Notes under the pieces: generated by a model
What the model was told of the DNA's origin: nothing
The model's input: only the letters and a program-made list of their open reading frames with translations
Database searches by the model: none
In this document: positions 1-6,348 of the stretch, piece by piece
How the letters are laid out: the number at the start of each line of letters is the position of its first letter
Numbering within the stretch: position 1 is the first letter of the stretch
Position numbers and translations under genes: made by a program
From: Fredricksoniimonas sp964643325
Lineage (GTDB): Bacteria > Omnitrophota > Gorgyraeia > Zapsychrales > Fredricksoniimonadaceae
NCBI GenBank assembly: GCA_964643325.1
Contig: CAZXSE010000017.1
Location: 1 to 19,283 of the forward strand
Reading direction: 5' to 3'
Length of the DNA: 19,283 bases

Positions 1-359
1 AGAACGCGCAACTGTTGCTGGCCGCAGCTTATTTCTATACAGGTGCTTTTGAGAAGGCAAAAACTGCTGCGCTGTTGCTGGCAGAGAAGGTCGCCCCCAA
101 AGACAAAGAGCCTTTTTATTTCTACGCGGGCGCCGCTGACATAAAGCTCGGGCGTATCGAGGAGGCGATGTCTTTATTCGGCCGGTGCGTCGAACTTGGG
201 TCCCGGAATCCCGAGGTCTATCGTTATGCGGGAGAAGTTCTTAAGAGAACGGGGTCGCAGGATGCGGGCGAGAACATGCTCAGAACGGGCAAGGCCTTGC
301 AACAGCGCACGACCGGGGCTTTTCCTTATCCGGAACGCTTGCGCCTGCAGTTCATTTGA
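1..359 (+). CDS. TPR-like repeat protein, C-terminal fragment
   Basis: This is the 3' end of a gene that begins before the window; the reading frame is open from base 3 and stops with TGA at 357-359. About 118 residues are visible. They are helical, with alternating small and aromatic residues (AAYFYTGAFEKA, YFYAGAADIKLGRIEEA, VYRYAGEVLKRTG), spaced about 34-36 residues apart as in tetratricopeptide repeats: A/G and Y/F at the helix contacts, then a G-x-x-E-E-A turn. TPR arrays are protein-binding scaffolds, so no enzymatic role can be assigned from this part. The last roughly 20 residues lose the repeat pattern and probably form the true C-terminus. A TTG at 15 could be misread as a start, but the frame is open upstream of it. 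A probable terminator follows about 40 bases after the stop. Confidence 0.6.
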   Translation, partial: NAQLLLAAAYFYTGAFEKAKTAALLLAEKVAPKDKEPFYFYAGAADIKLGRIEEAMSLFGRCVELGSRNPEVYRYAGEVLKRTGSQDAGENMLRTGKALQQRTTGAFPYPERLRLQFI

Positions 360-400
360 TGTTGTAAAGGCCCTGATCCCTTATATAAATATCTTTTTTC

Positions 401-436
401 AGACATCTTTTCTCTTTCCAACAGATGTCTTTTTTG
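401..436 (+). terminator. Probable Rho-independent terminator after the TPR-like gene
   Basis: AGACATCT at 401-408 is perfectly complementary to AGATGTCT at 423-430. The loop is 14 bases and the downstream arm runs into a T-rich stretch (430-435). The stem is only 8 bp and AT-rich, so termination may be partial. It lies 41 bases after the stop of the TPR-like gene and ahead of tRNA-Pro, where a transcript boundary is expected. Confidence 0.5.
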
Positions 437-474
437 ATAACATATCACGCTTATTTCACAGAAAAGGTCTTTTT

Positions 475-548
475 CGGGGTGTAGCGCAGTTGGCTAGCGC
501 ACTTGAATGGGGTTCAAGAGGTCGTGGGTTCAAATCTCACCGCCCCGA
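475..548 (+). tRNA. tRNA-Pro (anticodon GGG)
   Basis: A complete 74-base cloverleaf can be folded by hand. The acceptor stem is 475-481 with 541-547, including the C1-G72 pair typical of bacterial tRNA-Pro. The D stem is GCGC/GCGC. The anticodon stem is CTTGA/TCAAG around the loop ATGGGGT, giving anticodon GGG. The T arm is GTGGG-TTCAAAT-CTCAC with one G-T pair. The discriminator is A548. CCA is not encoded, since the next bases are TT, so it must be added after transcription. It reads CCC and CCU proline codons. The PilZ gene starts only 33 bases downstream with no terminator between them, so read-through is possible. Confidence 0.95.
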
Positions 549-581
549 TTTTTATTACAGGTTTGAGAGGGGGAAGAAGAC

Positions 582-953
582 ATGGTTGCTGAAAGAGAAG
601 GCGCCGAGCGCAGGCAGTTCATCCGCATCAAGAAGAACTACATCATCCGCTTCTGTGAGAAGAACAATCCTTCCTTGAAGTTCGAGGTCTCGCAGATCGA
701 GAATATCAGCAAGGGCGGGCTGTGCTTTACTTCCACCTTATCGTTCGAACCCGGCTCCCTGTTGGCGATCGAGCTGCGCACACCCTATGTCGCGGACACG
801 ATCTATCTTGAAGGGAAGGTCCTTGATTGCCGCGAGAAGATCAAAGGGATGGTCTATGACAACCGCCTTAAGTTCCAGGACGTTGTGCCCGAGGCTTTGG
901 CGGTCCTTGAGAAGATCGAAAAATACAATATGAACAGGGCGGACCTTCAATGA
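582..953 (+). CDS. PilZ-domain protein (probable c-di-GMP receptor)
   Basis: This 123-residue protein is essentially one PilZ domain. The two hallmark ligand motifs are present: R-x-x-x-R (R11 to R15, in RRQFIR) and N-x-S-x-x-G (N41, S43, G46, in ENISKGGL), followed by alternating beta strands (LLAIELRTP, IYLEGKVLD) and a C-terminal helix. PilZ domains bind cyclic di-GMP and usually act by switching a partner protein. No other domain, signal peptide or membrane segment is seen. The ATG at 582 follows the purine-rich run GAGAGGGGGAAGAAGA, a good ribosome-binding site. The stop overlaps the start of hom as ATGA, so the two are probably translationally coupled. That is odd, because PilZ genes usually sit with motility or exopolysaccharide genes. 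The domain call is firm; the target is unknown. Confidence 0.85.
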   Translation: MVAEREGAERRQFIRIKKNYIIRFCEKNNPSLKFEVSQIENISKGGLCFTSTLSFEPGSLLAIELRTPYVADTIYLEGKVLDCREKIKGMVYDNRLKFQDVVPEALAVLEKIEKYNMNRADLQ

Positions 954-2245
954 AAACATTGACGATCGGGCTTATCGGGCTGGGAACTGTCGGCAAGGGC
1001 GTTGCAAAGCTCATCAAGGCCAAGCAATCCCTCGTAAGAGAGAAATATGGTGTTGAGCTCAGGTTAAAGACCGTGTGCGACCTGAACATCGATGCCCGGT
1101 TCCTGAAGTCCATCGGTAAAGTGATCGCCACGCACAATTTTGACGATATCATCAAGGATCCCGAGATCAATGTGGTCGTTGAACTTATCGGCGGGCATCA
1201 TCCCGCGCTCGAGATCATCAAGGGGGCTTTGACCAACGGCAAGGATGTTGTCACGGCCAATAAAGCAGTGATATCCACCTTTGGCCAGGAATTATTCACG
1301 CTTGCGCACAAATGTTCGCGCAGTATTTATTTTGAGACAGCGGTCCTGGCGGGCGTGCCGATCATCAAGACGATCGTCGAGGGCGCTGCGGGCAATGAAT
1401 ACAACGGGCTTCATGGGATCGTGAACGGGACCTGCAACTATATCCTGACGGAAATGGAGGCCAACGGCATCTCTTTCGAGGAGGCTGTCAAGTTGGCGCA
1501 AGCCAAGGGGTACGCCGAGGCTGATCCGTCGTTGGATATCAACGGTAAGGACACGGCTCACAAGCTCGCGGTCCTGATCATGCTGGCCATGGGCAAGTTC
1601 ATCAAGGTCGCGGACATCCACACCGAGGGCATTACGCACATCGCGGCCGAGGACCTGAAATACGCCGAGGCCATGGGGCTTACGATCAAATTGCTGGCCA
1701 TTGCCAAGAAGAAGGCCGACGGGATCGAGGCGCGCGTCCATCCGACGCTTATTTCCAGAAAACATCCTCTGGCGTCGGTCAAGGGCGTTTACAATGCCGT
1801 TCATTTTGATGCTGACGCGCTGGGTGATGTGCTGTTGGTCGGCCAGGGCGCCGGTCAATTCGCCGCCGCGTCAGGGGTGTTCAGCGACCTTATCAATCTT
1901 GGCCTTGATAATATCAAGGGGCATCACACGTGGATCGGCAATGACCCCAGGGAAATGTCGGCCCTTAAATTATTGTCCATGGACAAGATCGAGACGGAAT
2001 TCTACATCCGTCTCACCGTGCTTGACCGTCCGGGTGTCCTTTCCAGGATCACGGGCATTCTCGGCGAGAACGGCATCAGCATTGCGTCTGTCACGCAAAA
2101 GGCGGTCAGCCGCAATGTGCCCGTACCGCTGGTCATGCTGACGCATATGGCCAAGGAGGCGAACGTGCGTAAGGCGCTTGAGAAGATCGGCGCGCTCAAA
2201 GAGGTCAAGGCAAAGCCCGTGGCGATCCGGATGGAGCCGTTGTGA
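950..2245 (+). CDS. hom: Homoserine dehydrogenase with C-terminal ACT domain
   Basis: This cytoplasmic enzyme reduces aspartate semialdehyde to homoserine with NAD(P)H, at the branch towards threonine and methionine. At 431 residues it has the usual length of the monofunctional form. The order is a Rossmann domain with GLGTVG at 10-15, ANKA with the conserved lysine K105, the catalytic domain with GTCNYI (160-165) and DPSLDINGKDTAHK (192-205, where D201 and K205 match the catalytic Asp and Lys of the family), then an ACT domain from about 352 (RLTVLDRPGVLSRITGIL). The ACT domain suggests feedback inhibition, typically by threonine. Its start overlaps the PilZ stop (ATGA) and its stop overlaps the thrC start (TGATG). 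GGGCGGA just upstream of the ATG is the likely ribosome-binding site. Confidence 0.97.
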   Translation: MKTLTIGLIGLGTVGKGVAKLIKAKQSLVREKYGVELRLKTVCDLNIDARFLKSIGKVIATHNFDDIIKDPEINVVVELIGGHHPALEIIKGALTNGKDVVTANKAVISTFGQELFTLAHKCSRSIYFETAVLAGVPIIKTIVEGAAGNEYNGLHGIVNGTCNYILTEMEANGISFEEAVKLAQAKGYAEADPSLDINGKDTAHKLAVLIMLAMGKFIKVADIHTEGITHIAAEDLKYAEAMGLTIKLLAIAKKKADGIEARVHPTLISRKHPLASVKGVYNAVHFDADALGDVLLVGQGAGQFAAASGVFSDLINLGLDNIKGHHTWIGNDPREMSALKLLSMDKIETEFYIRLTVLDRPGVLSRITGILGENGISIASVTQKAVSRNVPVPLVMLTHMAKEANVRKALEKIGALKEVKAKPVAIRMEPL

Positions 2246-3297
2246 TGTATCGCGGCCTTATCGAACGTTACCGGGCGTATCTTCCCGTTACGGCAAGCAC
2301 GCCGGTCATTTCCCTGAGCGAAGGCAATACGCCGCTTATCCTTTCCCCGCGTTTATCCGCGACGACAGGCTTGAAGGTTTATCTTAAATATGAGGGCTTG
2401 AATCCGACCGGGTCGTTCAAGGACCGCGGCATGACCATGGCTATTTCCAAGGCGGCGGAGAAGGGCGCGAAGGTCGTGATGTGCGCCTCCACGGGCAACA
2501 CCTCGGCGTCGGCCGCGGCTTACGCGGCGCGCTGCGGGATGAAATGCTGCGTGTTGATCCCCGACGGCAATATCGCCATGGGCAAGCTCGCGCAGGCCAT
2601 GATCCACAACGCGCAGGTCATTGCGATCCAGGGGAATTTTGATGACGCGCTCAACCTTGTCAAGGATGTGACATCCAAACATCCGATCGAACTTGTTAAT
2701 TCCCTTAATCCGTTCCGTATCGAGGGGCAGAAGACGGCGGCGTTCGAGATCGTGGACGATCTTGGTGATGCGCCCGTTTTCCATGCCATTCCCGTCGGTA
2801 ATGCCGGGAACATCACGGCGTACTGGAAAGGGTATAAGGAATATCATGCCGCAGGAAAGTCGGCGACATTGCCCCGGATGCTCGGGTTCCAGGCCGCAGG
2901 CTCGGCGCCGATCGTTCATAACCGTATCATCGAACACCCCGAGACGATCGCAACGGCCATCAAGATCGGCAATCCGGCAAGCTGGACGCTGGCAACGGCG
3001 GCGCGCGATGAATCCAAAGGCCTGATCGATCTTGTTACCGATGAAGAGATCATGAAGGCATACCAGCTTCTGGCGGGCGGCGACGGTGTTTTTTGCGAGC
3101 CTGCTTCGGCCGCTTCCGTCGCGGGCATCCTGAAGCTCGCCGGTCAGGGTTATTTCAAGAATTCCCAGGGGGGGACGGTCGTCTGCACATTGACCGGCCA
3201 CGGGCTCAAGGACCCTTCGAATGCCATGAAGTGCGTTCAGCAGCCGGTGGTCGTCAAGGCGGATATCAAAGCCATCCTGAAAGAAATTGGCCTCTAA
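2245..3297 (+). CDS. thrC: Threonine synthase
   Basis: This PLP-dependent enzyme converts O-phosphohomoserine to threonine and phosphate. The 350-residue length matches the short bacterial class. The PLP lysine is K59 in NPTGSFKDRGM. The phosphate-binding and substrate segment STGNTSASAAAYAA follows at about 81-94, and GGDGVFCEPASAASVAG near 277-293 is the conserved C-terminal active-site segment. I chose the ATG at 2245, which overlaps the hom stop (TGATG) and has GGAG at 2233-2236 in good spacing; a GTG one codon earlier is possible but less likely. It needs phosphohomoserine as substrate, which implies a homoserine kinase. The ApgM-family gene downstream is the candidate. The 3' end overlaps the CoaB gene by 11 bases. 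Confidence 0.97.
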   Translation: MYRGLIERYRAYLPVTASTPVISLSEGNTPLILSPRLSATTGLKVYLKYEGLNPTGSFKDRGMTMAISKAAEKGAKVVMCASTGNTSASAAAYAARCGMKCCVLIPDGNIAMGKLAQAMIHNAQVIAIQGNFDDALNLVKDVTSKHPIELVNSLNPFRIEGQKTAAFEIVDDLGDAPVFHAIPVGNAGNITAYWKGYKEYHAAGKSATLPRMLGFQAAGSAPIVHNRIIEHPETIATAIKIGNPASWTLATAARDESKGLIDLVTDEEIMKAYQLLAGGDGVFCEPASAASVAGILKLAGQGYFKNSQGGTVVCTLTGHGLKDPSNAMKCVQQPVVVKADIKAILKEIGL

Positions 3298-3922
3298 ACG
3301 CATCCTTATTACCAGCGGGCCCACGGCCGTTGCGGTGGATGATGTGCGCGTCATCACCAACCGTTCGACGGGGGACATGGGGCGCCTTCTCGCGGCGGAA
3401 TTCACCGGCAAGGGTTGCCGCGTGACGCTTCTTGAAGGAGTTGGCGCGACAACACGGCTTCCGTTAGACAAGACCACCACACTCAAGAAGTTCTTTTATT
3501 ACGATGAATTTGCCGCATCGCTGGCGCAGGAATTGCGCCGCGGGCATGATGCTGTCATCCATGCGGCGGCGGTATCGGACTTTCAGCTCAAAAGGCCTTT
3601 TCAGGGAAAACTTGTTTCCGGCAAGGCATTGAAGCTGATCCTTGTTCCGACGAAGAAGTTGATCCTCGGGATCAAAAAGGCTGTGCCGCGAGCCTTCCTG
3701 GTGGGCTTTAAGTTTGAGACGCGCCTGGCTGAAAAGTTCATCATGGACCGGATCAAGGATCTTTTCGGAAAAGCACATTGTGATCTTGTTGTGGCGAACA
3801 GGCAGGCGGGAGTAAAATACGAGGCATGCCTGATCGGGCCTTCGGGTTGGATGTCCAAGAAAGTCTTTACCAAGAAAGCTATTGTAAAAATGGTCGTTCG
3901 CAGGGTCATCGACGCCTTATGA
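3287..3922 (+). CDS. coaB: Stand-alone phosphopantothenate-cysteine ligase (CoaB domain)
   Basis: This enzyme joins 4'-phosphopantothenate and cysteine in coenzyme A synthesis. In most bacteria CoaB is the C-terminal half of the fused CoaBC (Dfp) protein; here it is a separate 211-residue protein without the flavin decarboxylase half. Matches to the CoaB fold are ILITSGPTAVAVDDVRVITN (6-25, nucleotide-binding loop, corresponding to GPTREPIDPVRFISN), NRSTGDMG (25-32, where the family usually has SGKMG, so D30 replaces a Lys), HAAAVSDFQLK (92-102), GKLVSGKALKLILVPT (107-122), VGFKFET (139-145) and CDLVVANR (165-172). A TTG start at 3287 fits the domain boundary; the next in-frame ATG would delete the nucleotide loop. 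It overlaps thrC by 11 bases and the next gene by ATGA. CoaC must be encoded elsewhere. Confidence 0.85.
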   Translation: MASKRILITSGPTAVAVDDVRVITNRSTGDMGRLLAAEFTGKGCRVTLLEGVGATTRLPLDKTTTLKKFFYYDEFAASLAQELRRGHDAVIHAAAVSDFQLKRPFQGKLVSGKALKLILVPTKKLILGIKKAVPRAFLVGFKFETRLAEKFIMDRIKDLFGKAHCDLVVANRQAGVKYEACLIGPSGWMSKKVFTKKAIVKMVVRRVIDAL

Positions 3923-5124
3923 AATACATCATCCTTGTCCCAGACGGGGCTGCAGACGAGCCGGTTGAGGCGCTTGGCGGGAGAACGCCGCTTGCCGCGG
4001 CACGCACGCCTAACATGGATTATCTGGCGCGCCATGGCCTTTCAGGGATGGTGACGATCATCCCTCCGGGCATGAATCCCGGGTCGGATGTGGGCAATCT
4101 TTCCATGATGGGATATGATCCGCGCGGGGTGCTTTCCGGGCGCGCGCCGCTGGAGGCCGCCAATCTCGGGATCTCCCTGGCGCCGGGTGATATTGCTTTT
4201 CGCTGCAACCTTGTGACGGTCCAGGATGGCGTCATGGTGGATTACAGCGCCGGGCATATTTCGGTCGCGGAAGCGGATGCGATCATGAAGGATCTTAAGG
4301 GGCAGCTGAGCTCTGATACGATCACGTATTATACCGGTAAAAGTTATCGCCATATTGCCGTGATCAAGTCGTCTCTCGTGGCGGGGCTTTTAGGGACGGC
4401 TTGCACACCGCCGCACGATATTTTGACGCGGCCTATTGCAGGCCATCTGCCTAAGGGGCCGGCGGCGAAGTTCTTGCTTGAGCAGATGGAGCTGTCAAAG
4501 CCGCTTCTTGCGGCGCATCCCGTGAATCAGGCCAGGATCAGGGAGGGGAAACTTCCGGCGGTCATGACATGGTTCTGGGGGCAGGGCCCTGCGATCGATC
4601 TTCCGTCCTATGAAAAGAAATTCGGGATCAAGGGCGGTGTGATCTCTGCGGTCGATCTTGTCAACGGGATCGGCCGTCTGGTGGGACTGAAGGTCATTGC
4701 TGTCCCGGGCGTGACAGGATATCTTGATACGAATTTCAAGGGTAAGGCTGAATACGCCATTGCTTCGCTCAAGGACCATGATTTTGTGTTCGTACATGTC
4801 GAGGCGACAGATGAGACGGGGCATAATGGCGATGCTGCCGGCAAGGTGCAGGCCGTGGAGCGCTTTGACGCGGATGTTCTCGGGCCGGTCCTGGCATGGG
4901 CAAAAGGCAGGGATGATGTGCGCCTTTTGATCTCGCCGGACCATGCCACGCCTTTGTCCCGGCGCACGCATACATCCGGCCCTGTGCCTTTTGTGATGTA
5001 TGGAAAAGGTATTGAACCCAATGGCAGGGACAGGTACAATGAGGCCCTTGCGTCGGCGACGGGGCTCGCTTTTTCCAGCGGTGAAGAAATGGTGGGATAT
5101 TTTATGGGGAGAACGGGAGCATGA
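3919..5124 (+). CDS. ApgM-family protein, probable non-orthologous homoserine kinase
   Basis: This 401-residue protein belongs to the alkaline phosphatase-like superfamily of archaeal-type cofactor-independent phosphoglycerate mutases. Visible motifs are D9 in ILVPDGAAD, the serine S56 in NPGSDVGNLSMMGYDP (metal-bound phosphorylated Ser of the superfamily), EATDETGHNGD (295-305, D299 and H302 metal ligands), SPDHATP (339-345) and H351. A subgroup of this family has been annotated as a proposed homoserine kinase (TIGRFAM TIGR02535), because it sits with threonine genes in genomes lacking GHMP-type ThrB. The context here, with hom and thrC upstream and lysC downstream, fits that role. The alternative is a true phosphoglycerate mutase. 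I chose the ATG at 3919, an ATGA overlap with coaB, because the motif-bearing N-terminus MKYIILVPDG starts there. It overlaps lysC by ATGA. Confidence 0.8.
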   Translation: MKYIILVPDGAADEPVEALGGRTPLAAARTPNMDYLARHGLSGMVTIIPPGMNPGSDVGNLSMMGYDPRGVLSGRAPLEAANLGISLAPGDIAFRCNLVTVQDGVMVDYSAGHISVAEADAIMKDLKGQLSSDTITYYTGKSYRHIAVIKSSLVAGLLGTACTPPHDILTRPIAGHLPKGPAAKFLLEQMELSKPLLAAHPVNQARIREGKLPAVMTWFWGQGPAIDLPSYEKKFGIKGGVISAVDLVNGIGRLVGLKVIAVPGVTGYLDTNFKGKAEYAIASLKDHDFVFVHVEATDETGHNGDAAGKVQAVERFDADVLGPVLAWAKGRDDVRLLISPDHATPLSRRTHTSGPVPFVMYGKGIEPNGRDRYNEALASATGLAFSSGEEMVGYFMGRTGA

Positions 5125-6347
5125 AAAGAAAGATCATTGTCCAGAAGTACGGCGGCTCATCGGTCGCCAATGTGGAGCGCATTAAGGCTGTGGCCGCGCG
5201 CATCACATCGTATAAGAAAAAGAACACGGATGTGGCGGTGGTGGTGTCGGCCATGGCGGACACGACAGATGACCTTGAGTCGCTGGCATTCCAGATATCC
5301 AAGGCCCCTGCCGACCGTGAAATGGACCTGCTCTTATCGACGGGGGAGCAGATCAGCTGCGCCCTCCTGGCGATGGCGGTCAAGGAGCTTGGTTTTGATT
5401 CCGTGGCGCTGACCGGGTATCAGGTCGGCGTGAGGACCAGCAAGACCCATTTAAAGGCCCGCGTCGAGCATATTGACGACAAGCGCCTGAAGCAGGCGTT
5501 CAAGGAAGGCAAGGTCGTGATCATGGCCGGGTATCAGGGCGTGACGGAAGATAATGAGATCACGACCCTCGGCCGCGGCGGGTCAGACCTTTCGGCGGTC
5601 GCCTTAGCGAAGGCGATCAACGCCGATGTTTGCGAGATCTATACGAACGTCAACGGCATCTATACGACGGACCCGCGCCTGGTACCCGAGGCGCGCAAGC
5701 TTAACGAGATCACATTTGATGAAATGCTGGAGATGGCGTCGCTGGGCGCGCAGGTCATGCAGGCGCGCTCCATCGAGGTGGCCAAGAGGTTCAATATACC
5801 GTTACATGTTCGTTCGAGCTATTCCAAGGAGGAAGGGACCATGATCGTCAAGTCAACACAGAAGATCGAGGACGTTGCTGTCAGGGGCGTGACATCGAAC
5901 AAGAATGAGGCCAAGATCACGATTTGCGCCGTTCCGGACCAGCCGGGCGTTTCGGCGCAGATATTCAGCGCGATCGCAAAAGCGGGCGTGAATGTCGACG
6001 TGATCGTGCAGAATGTCAGCCATACCAAGAAGACGGATATTTCTTTCACGGTACCCAAGGCGAACCTGGCCAAGGCGCTTGCCGCGGCAGGGGCTGTTGC
6101 CACGAGGATCGGCGCGGAGAAGGTCGTTCACGACAAGAATATCGCGCGCGTTTCCATCGTCGGATCCGGCATGCGCTCCCATCACGGTACCGCGGCGCGG
6201 ATGTTCGCCGTTCTTGCCGACGCAGGCATCAATATTGAAATGATCGCAACCTCCGAGATCAGCATTTCCTGCATCATTGCGCTCGACAAGGCGGATCTTG
6301 CGGTCAAGACGCTCCATAAAGGCTTTGGCCTGGAGAAAGGTAAATAA
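5121..6347 (+). CDS. lysC: Aspartokinase with two C-terminal ACT domains
   Basis: This enzyme phosphorylates aspartate, the first step towards lysine, methionine, threonine and diaminopimelate. The 408-residue length is that of the monofunctional LysC type. The kinase domain covers about 1-245: VQKYGGSSVAN at 7-17, STGEQIS at 73-79 and TTLGRGGSDLSAVALA at 148-163. Paired ACT domains follow (about 263-325 and 340-403), with ITICAVPDQPGVSAQIF and VSIVGSGMRSHHGTAARMF. The ACT pair is the feedback sensor for lysine and/or threonine. It starts by an ATGA overlap with the ApgM-family gene and ends 1 base before cimA. An internal ATG (M241) at 5841 has a near-perfect ribosome-binding site and may yield a separate regulatory beta subunit, as in Bacillus and Corynebacterium. 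Confidence 0.97.
   Translation: MKRKIIVQKYGGSSVANVERIKAVAARITSYKKKNTDVAVVVSAMADTTDDLESLAFQISKAPADREMDLLLSTGEQISCALLAMAVKELGFDSVALTGYQVGVRTSKTHLKARVEHIDDKRLKQAFKEGKVVIMAGYQGVTEDNEITTLGRGGSDLSAVALAKAINADVCEIYTNVNGIYTTDPRLVPEARKLNEITFDEMLEMASLGAQVMQARSIEVAKRFNIPLHVRSSYSKEEGTMIVKSTQKIEDVAVRGVTSNKNEAKITICAVPDQPGVSAQIFSAIAKAGVNVDVIVQNVSHTKKTDISFTVPKANLAKALAAAGAVATRIGAEKVVHDKNIARVSIVGSGMRSHHGTAARMFAVLADAGINIEMIATSEISISCIIALDKADLAVKTLHKGFGLEKGK
5826..5843 (+). promoter_or_regulatory. Internal ribosome-binding site and ATG within lysC
   Basis: AAGGAGGAA (5826-5834) is followed, 8 bases after the AGGAGG core, by the in-frame ATG at 5841-5843, codon 241 of LysC. Starting there would give a 168-residue protein holding only the linker and the two ACT domains. 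B. subtilis aspartokinase II and C. glutamicum LysC are known to make such an in-frame beta subunit of similar size. The motif is seen in the sequence; its use is inferred. Confidence 0.5.
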
Positions 6348-6348
6348 C

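Noticed and set aside
362..389. A promoter-like pair TTGTAA and TATAAA with a 16-base spacer upstream of tRNA-Pro.
   Set aside because: The probable terminator at 401-436 lies between it and the tRNA, the -35 match is only 4 of 6, and the region is AT-rich enough to give such matches by chance.
196..678. A plus-strand open frame running across the TPR-like gene end, the terminator, tRNA-Pro and the PilZ start.
   Set aside because: It passes through a functional tRNA gene and a likely terminator and has no family similarity.
2353..3486. A 377-codon minus-strand open frame opposite thrC and coaB, and a similar one at 11819-12952 opposite tex.
   Set aside because: Both mirror confirmed genes, contain no recognisable motif, and have the Arg/His-rich composition of antisense shadows.
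3826..3918. An N-terminal extension of the ApgM-family protein from an upstream ATG at 3826.
   Set aside because: It would overlap coaB by almost 100 bases and adds residues with no family similarity; the ATG at 3919 gives the conserved N-terminus and a typical ATGA junction.
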